Positions 7,702 through 17,236 of a DNA stretch of 64,000 bases are shown here, piece by piece (position 1 is the first letter of the stretch; every line of letters begins with the position of its first letter). The notes under the pieces were generated by a model. That model saw only the letters and a program-made list of their open reading frames with translations, had not been told where the DNA came from and made no database searches. The translations under genes were made by a program, and so were the position numbers. This stretch comes from Limnobaculum zhutongyuii (GTDB taxonomy: Bacteria; Pseudomonadota; Gammaproteobacteria; Enterobacterales; Enterobacteriaceae): contig NZ_CP034752.1 in the NCBI RefSeq assembly GCF_004295645.1, positions 496,001 to 560,000 on the forward strand, written 5' to 3'.

Positions 7702-8664
7702 ATGTCGCAAGTTAAGCAAAGTATGGCATTAGGCATAACGTTTGCCCTGATCACCGCCGTGTTATGGGGTGTGGTGCCTATCGCGATGAAACAAGTTCTT
7801 CCGGTGATGACGCCTTATACGTTGGTATGGTATCGCTTTCTAATTTCAGCTCTTGGATTAGGCTTAATATTAGTGATGCAGCGTAAGTTGCCTCGTTTAG
7901 GTCTATTTCGGCGGCCTCGTTGGTTGATATTGCTGCTTGTTGCTGCGGTAGGACTGGCGGCTAACTTTGTTTTTTTTAGCTCGGCCTTACAGTATCTGAG
8001 TCCAACGGCTTCGCAGGTCATAGGGCAACTTTCCCCGGTGGGAATGTTGTTTGCCAGCGTACTTATTCTTAAAGAGAATATGCGGGTCACTCAAATTATC
8101 GGTGCCGTGATGCTGATTGTGGGCTTAATACTGTTTTTTAATACGAACCTGATCGAGATTTTTACTCGCCTGACGGATTACACCCGAGGTGTTTTATTAG
8201 GCGTATGTGCATCTCTGGTTTGGGTGAGTTATGGCGTAGCGCAGAAGGTATTGCAGCGTAGGCTCTCAGCCTCTCAAATCCTGTTTTTACTCTATGTGTT
8301 GAGCACTATTTTTGTGACTCCGTTGGCGGATCCGTCGGAGGTTTATCAACTGAATAGCTGGCAACTTGCCTGTTTAGCCTTTTGTGGTTTAAACACGCTG
8401 GTTGCTTACGGTGCGCTGGGCGAAGCCATGGCGCGCTGGCAAGTGGCTCAGGTGAGCGCATTGATCACCCTGACACCGCTGTTTACTTTATTATTTTCTG
8501 ATTTATTAGCGTTGATGTGGCCGGAGATGTTCTCCAGCACCGTGCTAAATATACTTGGATATAGCGGCGCATTCATTGTGGTAATGGGCGCCATGTTTTC
8601 CGCTGCGGGTCATCGATTATTTCCCCGGCGGTCAGAGAAAAACACCGGTTTACCCCTGAAATAA
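7702..8664 (+). CDS. yhbE: EamA/DMT-family inner-membrane transporter YhbE
   Basis: This is a 320-residue polytopic membrane protein of the drug/metabolite transporter superfamily with two EamA repeats, predicted to span the inner membrane ten times. It strongly resembles E. coli YhbE, which occupies the same position between rpmA and obgE: ITAVLWGVVPIAMKQVLPV near the N-terminus, LQYLSPTASQVIGQLSPVGM in the first repeat, and VSYGVAQKVLQRRLSASQIL and EAMARWQVAQVSALITLTPL in the second. The substrate is not known. Spacing to obgE is 86 bp. Confidence 0.92.
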   Translation: MSQVKQSMALGITFALITAVLWGVVPIAMKQVLPVMTPYTLVWYRFLISALGLGLILVMQRKLPRLGLFRRPRWLILLLVAAVGLAANFVFFSSALQYLSPTASQVIGQLSPVGMLFASVLILKENMRVTQIIGAVMLIVGLILFFNTNLIEIFTRLTDYTRGVLLGVCASLVWVSYGVAQKVLQRRLSASQILFLLYVLSTIFVTPLADPSEVYQLNSWQLACLAFCGLNTLVAYGALGEAMARWQVAQVSALITLTPLFTLLFSDLLALMWPEMFSSTVLNILGYSGAFIVVMGAMFSAAGHRLFPRRSEKNTGLPLK

Positions 8665-8750
8665 TACATTTTTTATGCATCAGACATGCTAAGGCTTGTT
8701 GGCAGAAAAGTGTGTGGGTAAGCCAAACAGATAAATTACGGAGACAGTGA

Positions 8751-9929
8751 ATGAAATTCGTTGATGAAGCCGTCATTCGCGTTGAAGCAGGCGATGGTGG
8801 TAATGGTTGTGTCAGTTTCCGCCGCGAAAAATATATTCCTAAAGGCGGGCCGGACGGCGGCGACGGCGGCGACGGCGGCGACGTTTTCATGATTGCTGAT
8901 GAAAACCTGAACACACTGATTGACTATCGTTTTGAAAAATCATTCCGTGCCGAACGCGGGCAAAATGGTCAAAGCAAAGCTTGTACTGGTCGTAGAGGTT
9001 CTGATATCACCATTAAGGTGCCTGTCGGTACACGTATTCTGGATCAGGGAACGGGTGAAGTATTAGGTGATTTAACGCGTCATGGGCAAAAATTGATGGT
9101 AGCCAAAGGTGGTTTCCACGGTTTGGGCAACCTGCGCTTTAAATCTTCGGTTAACCGTACTCCACGTCAAAAAACCAGTGGTACACCCGGTGATAAGCGC
9201 GAACTGTTACTGGAGCTACTGCTGTTAGCTGACGTAGGTATGTTAGGGCTACCGAATGCCGGTAAATCGACGTTTATTCGTGCGGTTTCAGCTGCCAAGC
9301 CTAAAGTCGCTGATTATCCATTTACCACACTGGTACCTAGTTTGGGCGTAGTGCGTATGGACAGCGAACAGAGCTTTGTTGTAGCGGATATTCCCGGTTT
9401 GATTGAAGGTGCTTCTGATGGTGCTGGCTTAGGAATTCGCTTCCTTAAGCACCTTGAGCGCTGTCGGGTATTGTTACACCTGATCGATATTGCACCAATT
9501 GATGAGTCAGATCCGGTAGAAAATGCTCACGTTATTGTGAATGAACTGAATCAATACAGTGAAAATCTGGCGGATAAGCCTCGTTGGCTAGTGTTCAATA
9601 AAGTGGATCTGGTTGACGAAGAAGAAGCACAGCAAAGAGCAAAAACCATTGCCGATGCATTAGGCTGGGAAGGTAAATATTATCTGATCTCTGCTGCGAA
9701 TCGTGAAGGCACTACAGCACTTTGCTGGGATGTCATGTCATTCCTGAACGCGCACCCTAAAACGATGGCGATTGAAGAGAAATCTCCAGAAAAAGTCGAA
9801 TTCATGTGGGATGACTATCATCGTACTCAATTGGAAGAACCAGAACCACATGTTGATGAGGAAGACTGGGATGACGACGATTGGGACGAAGAAGATGATG
9901 ATGGTGTTGAAATCGTCTATGAGCGTTGA
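8751..9929 (+). CDS. obgE: Obg-family GTPase ObgE/CgtA
   Basis: ObgE is an essential GTPase involved in late 50S subunit assembly and stress/ppGpp signalling. The 392-residue product has the glycine-rich Obg fold (residues 1-158, with GDGGNGCVSFRREKYIPKGG and a run of G-G-D repeats), then the G domain: G1 GLPNAGKST, G2/switch YPFTTLVP, G3 DIPGLIEGA, G4 NKVD, G5 SAAN. A very acidic C-terminal tail rich in Asp, Glu and Trp follows, as in enterobacterial Obg. A good ribosome site (GGAGAC) precedes ATG 8751. A terminator follows within 25 bp. Confidence 0.97.
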   Translation: MKFVDEAVIRVEAGDGGNGCVSFRREKYIPKGGPDGGDGGDGGDVFMIADENLNTLIDYRFEKSFRAERGQNGQSKACTGRRGSDITIKVPVGTRILDQGTGEVLGDLTRHGQKLMVAKGGFHGLGNLRFKSSVNRTPRQKTSGTPGDKRELLLELLLLADVGMLGLPNAGKSTFIRAVSAAKPKVADYPFTTLVPSLGVVRMDSEQSFVVADIPGLIEGASDGAGLGIRFLKHLERCRVLLHLIDIAPIDESDPVENAHVIVNELNQYSENLADKPRWLVFNKVDLVDEEEAQQRAKTIADALGWEGKYYLISAANREGTTALCWDVMSFLNAHPKTMAIEEKSPEKVEFMWDDYHRTQLEEPEPHVDEEDWDDDDWDEEDDDGVEIVYER

Positions 9930-9950
9930 TTAGGCCCATACCAAAACCAT

Positions 9951-9980
9951 AAAAGGCTACCTGATACGGTAGCCTTTTTT
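9951..9980 (+). terminator. obgE terminator
   Basis: Stem AAAAGGCTACC / GGTAGCCTTTT with a TGATAC loop and a terminal T-run. Confidence 0.88.
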
Positions 9981-10076
9981 ACATCTGAACTAAAATTGTC
10001 TATGGTTTAAACAGCTATTTGCTAAATCGATTCTATGATTTGGCCGTACCTTTATAAATCGGGGAATCGAAACACC

Positions 10077-11567
10077 ATGAAGAAAGCGACCTTATTACAG
10101 TTTTTCCACTGGTATTATCCGGATGGCGGCAAATTGTGGCCAGAAGCTACGCAGCGAGCACCAGAGCTGGCGGAGATGGGCATTACCGCCGTATGGTTGC
10201 CACCACCTTATAAGGGCGCTTCTGGTGGTTACTCGGTTGGTTATGACAGTTATGACCTGTTCGACTTAGGTGAGTTTGAACAAAAGGGCAGCCGGGCAAC
10301 CAAATATGGCGATAAAGAAGGGCTACTTAAAGCAGTTAATACGCTGAAAGAAAATGGTCTGGAAGTGTATCTGGATGTGGTGCTAAACCATAAAATCGGG
10401 GCTGATGAAACTGAACTGATAAAAGTTTCCCGGGTTGATCCTGACGATCGAAATATTATCTCTGATGAAGTTATTGAGGCGAAGGCCTATACCCGTTTTA
10501 CATTTCCTGGTAGAAAAAATACTTATTCAGAATACGTATGGGACTACCACAGTTTTAACGGTGTGGATTATCTTGATGAACCCAGAGAAGAAGGGATCTT
10601 CAAAATTGTTAATGATTACACTGACGATGGATGGGTTGATGAAGTCGACAGTGAAAATGGGAATTATGACTATCTGATGGGGGCCAATATTGAGTTCCGT
10701 AATCCAGCGGTAATGGAGGAGCTTAAACGCTGGGTTACCTGGTTGATGGAAACGGTTCCCAGCGATGGTTTTCGGTTGGATGCAGTTAAACATATCCCGG
10801 CATGGTTTTTTAAGCAGTGGCTCGATCATGCGCGTGGTACGGTTCAGCGCGATTTATTTACCGTGGCGGAGTACTGGTCTCACGATCTGGCGATATTACA
10901 GAATTATCTGGAATTGGTTGACGATAAACTGATGTTGTTCGATGCCCCATTACATCTCAATTTTCATCATGCATCACAACAAGGTAAAGAGTTCGATCTC
11001 AGTAAGATCTTTGTTGAGACGTTAACTGAAGCTGATGCGGAACATTCAGTTACTTTGGTTGCTAATCATGATACCCAGCCTTTACAAGCGTTAGAAACGC
11101 CGGTTGATCCATGGTTTAAACCATTAGCCTATTCATTAATTTTACTGCGAGAGCAGGGTGTTCCCTGTATTTTCTATCCCGATCTGTTTGGTGCCAGCTA
11201 CCGTGATAAGGGGCATGATGGAAAAATGTGCCGGGTTGATATGCCAGCCATCCGTGAGCTTCCTCTGCTAATTGGTGCCCGTCAACGCTTTGCTAATGGT
11301 CAGCAGACTGATTATTTTGACTCTCCAAACTGTATTGCATTTGTTCGGGAAGGAACGGCGGAAGAACCGGGTTGTGTCGTCGTGTTGTCGAATGATGCAG
11401 AAAACAGCAAGTTAATCGAACTGGGTGAGGGATTAGCCAATAAACAATATCGTGATTATCTCGGTATTCGTCAGGATACCGTGATAACGGATGAGCAGGG
11501 AAAGGGAACCTTTCCGGTTAATGCCAGCAGTGTTAGCGTTTGGGTGTTAGAAGAGTTTCTGGAATAA
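10077..11567 (+). CDS. amyA: Cytoplasmic alpha-amylase (GH13)
   Basis: This enzyme hydrolyses internal alpha-1,4 bonds of maltodextrins and glycogen-derived glucans. It has no signal peptide. The 496-residue product from ATG 10077 (MKKATLLQFFHWYYPDGGKL) aligns with E. coli AmyA; the longer open frame from 10035 has no support. GH13 motifs are visible: LDVVLNHK (region I), GFRLDAVKHIP with the nucleophile Asp (II), VAEYWSH with the acid/base Glu (III) and VANHDTQ with the third acid (IV). Its location between obgE and dacB differs from E. coli, where amyA lies elsewhere. It stands alone between two terminators. Confidence 0.95.
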   Translation: MKKATLLQFFHWYYPDGGKLWPEATQRAPELAEMGITAVWLPPPYKGASGGYSVGYDSYDLFDLGEFEQKGSRATKYGDKEGLLKAVNTLKENGLEVYLDVVLNHKIGADETELIKVSRVDPDDRNIISDEVIEAKAYTRFTFPGRKNTYSEYVWDYHSFNGVDYLDEPREEGIFKIVNDYTDDGWVDEVDSENGNYDYLMGANIEFRNPAVMEELKRWVTWLMETVPSDGFRLDAVKHIPAWFFKQWLDHARGTVQRDLFTVAEYWSHDLAILQNYLELVDDKLMLFDAPLHLNFHHASQQGKEFDLSKIFVETLTEADAEHSVTLVANHDTQPLQALETPVDPWFKPLAYSLILLREQGVPCIFYPDLFGASYRDKGHDGKMCRVDMPAIRELPLLIGARQRFANGQQTDYFDSPNCIAFVREGTAEEPGCVVVLSNDAENSKLIELGEGLANKQYRDYLGIRQDTVITDEQGKGTFPVNASSVSVWVLEEFLE

Positions 11568-11576
11568 AACTGAAGA

Positions 11577-11613
11577 AACCCATCTGCTTGTGTATCAAGC
11601 AGATGGGTTAGTA
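11577..11613. terminator. Terminator between amyA and dacB
   Basis: Perfect 14-bp arms (AACCCATCTGCTTG and its complement) surround TGTAT. They lie between converging amyA and dacB, and can serve both directions despite a short T-run. Confidence 0.75.
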
Positions 11614-11628
11614 TTATCAACGAATCAG

Positions 11629-13065
11629 TTAATTGCTGTTGTACAGATCCCGGTATAGCGTACTTTCAAAGTTTGCCAGCGTGGCTTTACGGCCAGAGCG
11701 ATCTTGTGGTGACACGGCATAGCTGGAAAGGAATTGAACAAACGCCACTCTCTCTCCGCTGGCGGTCGTCATAAATCCGGCCAGATTATATACGCCCTGT
11801 AATGCGCCTGTTTTAGCAGAAACTTTACCTTCCAAACCTGCATCTTTAAAACCGCTGCGCGCGCGCAGTGTTCCATCCTGACCGGCGGTAGGTAACATAG
11901 AGATAAAATCCAGCTGGCTATCGTTGCGGGCAATGTACTGCAAAATTTGCATCATAGTGTCTGCAGAAATCAGGTTATGGCGTGATAAACCAGAGCCATC
12001 CGCAATCACCGTGTTGCCAATATCAATGCCAGCTTGTTGACGCAATATCAAACGAACGGCGCTGGAGCCTGAACGCCAGGTTCCCGGTAAGTCGTATTGT
12101 TTATTACCCATTGTGCGGAAAACGGTATCAGCAATCATATTGTCTGAACTTTTCAACATTACTTTTAACAGGTCATGCAGAGGGGCAGACTGATTTTGGA
12201 CTAATACTTTACCTGAGCCAGTGCGAGTGGTTTGATAGCGAATCGCATTGCCAATTTGAATACCTGCCTGTCTCAGCTCATTTTTCACGATTTGAGCCGC
12301 ATACGCATTACCATCCTGAACGGCGAATGACAGCGTTATCGGCTTATCCTGCTGGGTCAGGCAGCCAGTCAGGGTATAGCGCAAGTTCTCACCAGCAGTC
12401 ACGTCAAACTCGCAAAAGCGAGCATTTGGGGAGTTTCTTGAATAAGAACGCACCTGACTACTGACCTGTACCGGGAAGTAAGATGCCACCTGCACCGTAG
12501 CTGTACCACCTTCCTGTTTGGAGGTTTGTAATGCTACGGAGAAGCAGTTTTTATCAATAATCGCAGCTGATGGCGGTGCGCTGAAACACTGGGTCATATC
12601 ATTCCATGACCATCCGGGCGCTTTGTCATGACTGGCAAATACAGAAGTATCAATGACCAGACTACCTGATACCTGACGGATCCCTTGCTGTTTTAGCGAT
12701 TGAATCATCGAGCGTACTTGCTGGCTTTTCAGGGTAGGATCGCCACTAAAACGAACAATTAAATCACCATTTAATACGCCATTATTGACAGAACCAGAGC
12801 CTTCAATCGTGGTTGTAAAACGATAATCGGCGCCCAACTGTAACAGAGCCGCCAGCGCAGTAACGACTTTTTGTGTACTGGCCGGTAAGGTTAGCTGTTT
12901 GTCCTGATAATCGATAGACGGTGTTGATGCCCCAACTTTCTGTACCATTAATGAAAGATTGGCACCTTCAGGTAATAATTGAGTGTACTGTTCTATTTGA
13001 GTGGCTTGTGCACCAGTAATAACCAGTGAACAGGCAATTCCGCTGAAAACTTTCAATAAGCGCAT
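11629..13065 (-). CDS. dacB: D-alanyl-D-alanine carboxypeptidase/endopeptidase, PBP4
   Basis: PBP4 is a periplasmic low-molecular-mass penicillin-binding protein that trims terminal D-Ala and cleaves peptide cross-links. The 478-residue product from ATG 13065 has a signal peptide (MRLLKVFSGIACSLVITGAQA) and all three active-site motifs: SxxK in PASTQKVVT, SxN in KSSDNMIAD and KTG in SAKTGALQG. A large insert domain lies between the first two motifs, as in class C PBPs. An upstream in-frame ATG would add 15 residues before the signal peptide and is unlikely. It is divergent from greA, as in E. coli. Confidence 0.96.
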   Translation of the reverse strand: MRLLKVFSGIACSLVITGAQATQIEQYTQLLPEGANLSLMVQKVGASTPSIDYQDKQLTLPASTQKVVTALAALLQLGADYRFTTTIEGSGSVNNGVLNGDLIVRFSGDPTLKSQQVRSMIQSLKQQGIRQVSGSLVIDTSVFASHDKAPGWSWNDMTQCFSAPPSAAIIDKNCFSVALQTSKQEGGTATVQVASYFPVQVSSQVRSYSRNSPNARFCEFDVTAGENLRYTLTGCLTQQDKPITLSFAVQDGNAYAAQIVKNELRQAGIQIGNAIRYQTTRTGSGKVLVQNQSAPLHDLLKVMLKSSDNMIADTVFRTMGNKQYDLPGTWRSGSSAVRLILRQQAGIDIGNTVIADGSGLSRHNLISADTMMQILQYIARNDSQLDFISMLPTAGQDGTLRARSGFKDAGLEGKVSAKTGALQGVYNLAGFMTTASGERVAFVQFLSSYAVSPQDRSGRKATLANFESTLYRDLYNSN

Positions 13066-13443
13066 AGTGAAAAATGACCTGCTTTTCTGCATGAAAAAAT
13101 GATTACCCAACGCCGTTTGATATCAATAAATCAGTAATACGCTCAGGGCAAACGTCTGTTTAATGGGTAGTGTATCATCATTTGAGCGGCTAATTTATAC
13201 CCTTGTTGTTATCGCTGGTTTATCGATGGCCAGAGGTGAAATAAAAGTAAACGATGACCCCAATGCAACTCTAAGGTAAAATAGTATTTATCTATGACAT
13301 CTCGTTTGGTCTGGCGAAGTTATACCGGACCGGGCGCTTTTTGCTTATAAAAGCAGTGGGAGTCACCGACTGCTATAGGTTGATTATTATATAAATCACT
13401 GATTATTTGAGAGTGACAAGTGATTTGAGAGGGATATAAGAGT
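13066..13443. promoter_or_regulatory. dacB-greA divergent promoter region and greA leader
   Basis: This 378-bp non-coding stretch serves divergent dacB and greA. A short hairpin (AGCAGT...ACTGCT, about 13,351-13,374) sits in the presumed greA leader. In E. coli the greA leader gives rise to the small RNA GraL; I see no sequence strong enough to claim that RNA here. No coding region is visible. Confidence 0.4.
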
Positions 13444-13920
13444 ATGCGACAAATTCCAATGACGTTACTGGGTGCAGAAAGACTGCGCGAAGAGCTCGAA
13501 TACTTAAAAGGTGTACGTCGACCAAAAATTATTGCCGATATCGCTGAGGCAAGGGCCCACGGTGACCTGAAAGAGAATGCTGAATATCATGCCGCGCGTG
13601 AGCAGCAAGGTTTCTGTGAAGGGCGAATTCAGGAAATTGAAGCTAAACTGTCTAATGCACAAGTCATTGATATTACCAAGATGCCTTATACCGGCCGGGT
13701 AATTTTTGGTGCGACGGTTAAAGTGATGAATCTGGAAACAGAAGAAGAAGTTGTCTACCGTATCGTGGGTGATGATGAAGCAGATTTTAAACAAAATCTG
13801 ATCTCAATTAACTCCCCGATGGCCCGTGGTCTGATTGGTAAAGAAGCCGATGATGTGGTAGTGATTAAAGCACCCGGTGGTGATATTGAGTTTGAAATTC
13901 TGAACGTCGAATATCTTTAG
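13444..13920 (+). CDS. greA: Transcription elongation factor GreA
   Basis: GreA enters the secondary channel of RNA polymerase and stimulates cleavage of backtracked transcripts. The 158-residue product has the family's exact length. The N-terminal coiled coil carries the catalytic acidic pair at its tip (EARAHGDLKENAEYHAAREQ), and the C-terminal FKBP-like domain includes RIVGDDEADFKQNLISINSP. The start follows AGAGGGATAT. The gene is monocistronic and converges on yhbY across a shared terminator. Confidence 0.98.
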   Translation: MRQIPMTLLGAERLREELEYLKGVRRPKIIADIAEARAHGDLKENAEYHAAREQQGFCEGRIQEIEAKLSNAQVIDITKMPYTGRVIFGATVKVMNLETEEEVVYRIVGDDEADFKQNLISINSPMARGLIGKEADDVVVIKAPGGDIEFEILNVEYL

Positions 13921-13970
13921 CCATCAACCCAATTTATGCAGGTTGTTATTTGACCGAGTGTAAAGAAATG

Positions 13971-13998
13971 AAAAAAGGCGACAATTATCACCTTTTTT
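13971..13998. terminator. Bidirectional terminator between greA and yhbY
   Basis: A6GG-type arm and CCT6 arm (AAAAAAGG ... CCTTTTTT) form a compact hairpin with A and T tracts on both sides, serving converging greA and yhbY. Confidence 0.8.
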
Positions 13999-14006
13999 CA
14001 TCAAAC

Positions 14007-14300
14007 TTAACGTGGCAGGCTGATTTTTTTGTCTTTACTGGCTCGATAGAGCACTAAAACACTACCAATCACCTGCACATTGTTAGCGCCAGTTTCACGA
14101 GCGATCGCGTCTGCAATCAATTGTTTAGTTTCACGATCTTCTGTTGATATCTTTACTTTGATGAGTTCATGATGCTCTAAAGCATGCTCAACTTCGGCGA
14201 GAACGCCTTCAGTGAGACCGCTTGCACCTACCATGACAACCGGCTTTAATGGGTGCGCTAAGCCTTTAAGGTGCTGTTTTTGCTTGTTAGATAGATTCAT
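14007..14300 (-). CDS. yhbY: CRM-domain ribosome assembly RNA-binding protein YhbY
   Basis: This small (97-residue) KH-like CRM-domain protein associates with pre-50S subunits in E. coli. The sequence MNLSNKQKQHLKGLAHPLKP, the GxxG-containing GASGLTEGVLAEVEHALEHH and the end VLVLYRASKDKKISLPR match E. coli YhbY closely. It is divergent from rlmE with a 116-bp intergenic region, the conserved arrangement, which places three RNA-linked genes (yhbY, rlmE, ftsH) together. Confidence 0.95.
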   Translation of the reverse strand: MNLSNKQKQHLKGLAHPLKPVVMVGASGLTEGVLAEVEHALEHHELIKVKISTEDRETKQLIADAIARETGANNVQVIGSVLVLYRASKDKKISLPR

Positions 14301-14416
14301 TTTTCTTTACGTCAGTTTGGGGTTGGGGGTTGAAAACGGTGTATTCTACCGCCATCTGATAGTTATCACCAAGGTTTGGTGTAAAACCTGATATTAAGTT
14401 ATGGTTGGAATACCAC

Positions 14417-15046
14417 ATGGGTAATAAAAAGCGTTCGGCCAGTTCAACGCGCTGGTTACAAGAACACTTTAACGACAAATATGTACAACAGGCGCAGAAA
14501 AAGGGGCTACGTTCCCGCGCATGGTTTAAACTAGATGAAATACAGCAAGCAGACAAACTGTTTAAACCGGGTATGACGGTCGTTGATTTAGGAGCAGCTC
14601 CCGGTGGCTGGTCGCAATATGTTGTGACACAGATTGGTAACATAGGTAGAGTAATTGCGTGTGATATTTTACCAATGGATCCAATTGCCGGAGTCGATTT
14701 CCTTCAGGGCGACTTTCGTGATGAGATGGTGCTAAAGGCTTTGCTTGAGCGCGTGGGTGACAGTAAAGTTCAGGTAGTTATGTCTGATATGGCGCCAAAT
14801 ATGAGCGGTACTCCTGCCGTTGATATTCCCCGGGCGATGTATCTGGTTGAATTGGCGTTAGACATGTGTAAAGACGTGCTGGCGCCAGGTGGAAGTTTTG
14901 TGGTTAAGGTCTTTCAGGGGGATGGATTTGATGAGTATTTACGAGAAATCCGGGCCCTGTTTAAAACAGTGAAGATCCGTAAGCCCGATGCTTCACGGTC
15001 TCGTTCACGTGAAGTATACATTGTAGCGACTGGGCGCAAACTATAG
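14417..15046 (+). CDS. rlmE: 23S rRNA (uridine-2'-O)-methyltransferase RlmE (FtsJ)
   Basis: RlmE 2'-O-methylates U2552 in the A loop of 23S rRNA using S-adenosylmethionine. The 209-residue product from ATG 14417 (MGNKKRSASSTRWLQEHF) matches E. coli RlmE in length. The SAM-binding motif is VVDLGAAPGGWSQYV. The K-D-K-E catalytic tetrad can be followed in RAWFKLDE, VMSDMAPNMSG, FVVKVFQGDG and SREVYIVA. An in-frame upstream ATG at 14405 is less favoured. It is the first gene of an rlmE-ftsH operon, with a 47-bp gap to ftsH; heat-shock control is known for the E. coli operon. Confidence 0.96.
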   Translation: MGNKKRSASSTRWLQEHFNDKYVQQAQKKGLRSRAWFKLDEIQQADKLFKPGMTVVDLGAAPGGWSQYVVTQIGNIGRVIACDILPMDPIAGVDFLQGDFRDEMVLKALLERVGDSKVQVVMSDMAPNMSGTPAVDIPRAMYLVELALDMCKDVLAPGGSFVVKVFQGDGFDEYLREIRALFKTVKIRKPDASRSRSREVYIVATGRKL

Positions 15047-15093
15047 TACCCTAACGCGTATTGTTAACACCATTGTAATATGAGGTTAATTCC

Positions 15094-17046
15094 TTGAGTG
15101 ATATGGCAAAGAACCTAATTCTCTGGTTAGTCATCGCCGTCGTGCTGATGACCGTATTTCAGAGCTTCGGGCCTAGTGAGTCGGGTGGACGCCGAATTGA
15201 TTATTCGACGTTCATGACGCAGGTTAGTAATAATCAGGTCAGCGAAGCTCGGATAAGTGGACGTGAAATTCAGTATAAAACGCAGCCAGATAACGCGTCT
15301 CATACAACATACATGCCAACAGAAGACCCTCTGCTGCTGAGTCTTCTGCTGAAAAATAATGTTAAAACCGTTGGTGAACCACCGGAGCAACCAGGATTCC
15401 TGCAACAGGTATTTATTTCCTGGTTCCCAATGTTGCTGTTGATTGGCGTATGGATCTTCTTTATGCGTCAAATGCAAGGCGGTGGTGGTAAAGGTGCGAT
15501 GTCCTTTGGTAAGAGCAAGGCGCGCATGCTAACGGAAGAGCAAATTAAAACCACTTTCGCTGATGTTGCAGGTTGTGATGAAGCGAAAGAAGATGTCAGC
15601 GAGTTAGTGGAATTCCTGAGAGATCCGAGCCGTTTCCAGAAACTGGGTGGTAAGATTCCAAAAGGTATTTTGATGGTAGGTCCTCCGGGTACCGGTAAAA
15701 CCTTATTGGCAAAAGCAATTGCCGGTGAGGCGAAAGTGCCATTCTTTACTATCTCGGGTTCTGACTTCGTAGAAATGTTTGTGGGTGTGGGTGCTTCTCG
15801 TGTTCGTGATATGTTCGAACAAGCGAAGAAAGCTGCACCTTGTATTATCTTCATCGATGAGATCGATGCGGTAGGTCGTCAGCGTGGCGCTGGTTTAGGT
15901 GGTGGTCACGACGAACGTGAACAAACGCTGAACCAAATGCTGGTTGAGATGGATGGTTTTGAAGGCAACGAAGGCGTTATCGTCATTGCTGCAACTAACC
16001 GTCCGGACGTTCTGGACCCTGCGTTACTGCGTCCGGGCCGTTTTGACCGCCAGGTTGTTGTTGGTCTGCCAGACGTTCGTGGTCGTGCACAAATTCTGAA
16101 GGTGCATATGCGTCGAGTACCAGTATCTCCGGATGTGGATGAGTCTGTGATTGCTCGCGGTACTCCAGGTTTCTCTGGTGCAGATTTGGCTAACCTGGTT
16201 AACGAAGCTGCTTTGTTCGCTGCACGTACTAATAAACGTGTGGTATCGATGGTTGAGTTTGAAAAAGCCAAAGATAAGATCATGATGGGTGCTGAACGTC
16301 GTTCTTTAGTAATGACCGAAGAGCAGAAAGAGTCTACGGCATACCATGAAGCAGGACATGCGATTATTGGTCGCTTAGTACCGGAACACGATCCTGTGCA
16401 TAAAGTTACCATTATCCCTCGCGGTCGTGCGCTGGGTGTGACTTTCTTCTTACCGGAAGGCGATGCTATCAGTGAAAACCGTCAGAAGCTGGAAAGCCGT
16501 ATATCAACGCTGTATGGCGGTCGTTTAGCTGAAGAGTTGATTTATGGACCGGCAAAAGTGTCTACCGGTGCTTCTAACGATATTAAAGTTGCTACCTCTA
16601 TCGCCCGTAACATGGTGACTCAGTGGGGCTTCTCTGAAAAATTAGGGCCGCTGTTGTATGCAGAAGAAGAGGGCGAGGTTTTCTTAGGACGTTCAGTATC
16701 GAAAACCAAACATATGTCTGATGAAACTGCACGTATTATCGACCAGGAAGTTAAGCTGCTGATTGAACGTAACTATCAGCGTGCCAGAGAAATCCTGGAA
16801 GCCAATATGGACATCATGCATGCGATGAAAGATGCGCTGATGAAGTATGAAACCATTGATGCACCACAAATCGATGATTTGATGGCTCGTCGTGAAGTTC
16901 GTGCGCCAGCGGGTTGGGATGATGCGCAAAGTGGTGGAACTAAACCACCAGCCAGCAATACTCAACCTCCGGTAACGCCAGAAGAGAAACCTGCATCACC
17001 GGAATTCAGCAAGACTGATGAACCAAGTGACAAACCAGCGGTTTAA
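15094..17046 (+). CDS. ftsH: ATP-dependent zinc metalloprotease FtsH
   Basis: FtsH is the essential membrane-anchored AAA+ protease that degrades LpxC, sigma-32 and unassembled membrane proteins. The 650-residue product has two membrane segments (about residues 6-24 and 103-123) flanking a periplasmic domain, the AAA module with Walker A GPPGTGKT (196-203), Walker B IIFIDEIDA, second-region-of-homology arginines in LLRPGRFDR, and the zinc motif HEAGH near residue 418. The frame opens at TTG 15094 (MSDMAKNL); an ATG three codons later gives MAKNL. The E. coli gene has the same ambiguity. The C-terminal tail is Pro-rich. Confidence 0.97.
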   Translation: MSDMAKNLILWLVIAVVLMTVFQSFGPSESGGRRIDYSTFMTQVSNNQVSEARISGREIQYKTQPDNASHTTYMPTEDPLLLSLLLKNNVKTVGEPPEQPGFLQQVFISWFPMLLLIGVWIFFMRQMQGGGGKGAMSFGKSKARMLTEEQIKTTFADVAGCDEAKEDVSELVEFLRDPSRFQKLGGKIPKGILMVGPPGTGKTLLAKAIAGEAKVPFFTISGSDFVEMFVGVGASRVRDMFEQAKKAAPCIIFIDEIDAVGRQRGAGLGGGHDEREQTLNQMLVEMDGFEGNEGVIVIAATNRPDVLDPALLRPGRFDRQVVVGLPDVRGRAQILKVHMRRVPVSPDVDESVIARGTPGFSGADLANLVNEAALFAARTNKRVVSMVEFEKAKDKIMMGAERRSLVMTEEQKESTAYHEAGHAIIGRLVPEHDPVHKVTIIPRGRALGVTFFLPEGDAISENRQKLESRISTLYGGRLAEELIYGPAKVSTGASNDIKVATSIARNMVTQWGFSEKLGPLLYAEEEGEVFLGRSVSKTKHMSDETARIIDQEVKLLIERNYQRAREILEANMDIMHAMKDALMKYETIDAPQIDDLMARREVRAPAGWDDAQSGGTKPPASNTQPPVTPEEKPASPEFSKTDEPSDKPAV

Positions 17047-17064
17047 TCTGCGTAAATGAATAAT

Positions 17065-17092
17065 AACGGCTCCCAAACGGGAGCCGTTTTTT
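17065..17092 (+). terminator. rlmE-ftsH operon terminator
   Basis: Perfect 10-bp stem AACGGCTCCC / GGGAGCCGTT with AAAC loop and T7. Confidence 0.92.
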
Positions 17093-17236
17093 TATCTCTA
17101 AAATATTAATCCGGGATGTAACATCCCTTTTGATGTGTGCTATTGTCAGGTGCTTTCGCAGTGGTCTAAACACACCTTTGGCTGCCACGGTGCTATTCAA
17201 GGGATGATTTTGATTTTAAGGAGTGAAATTATAACA

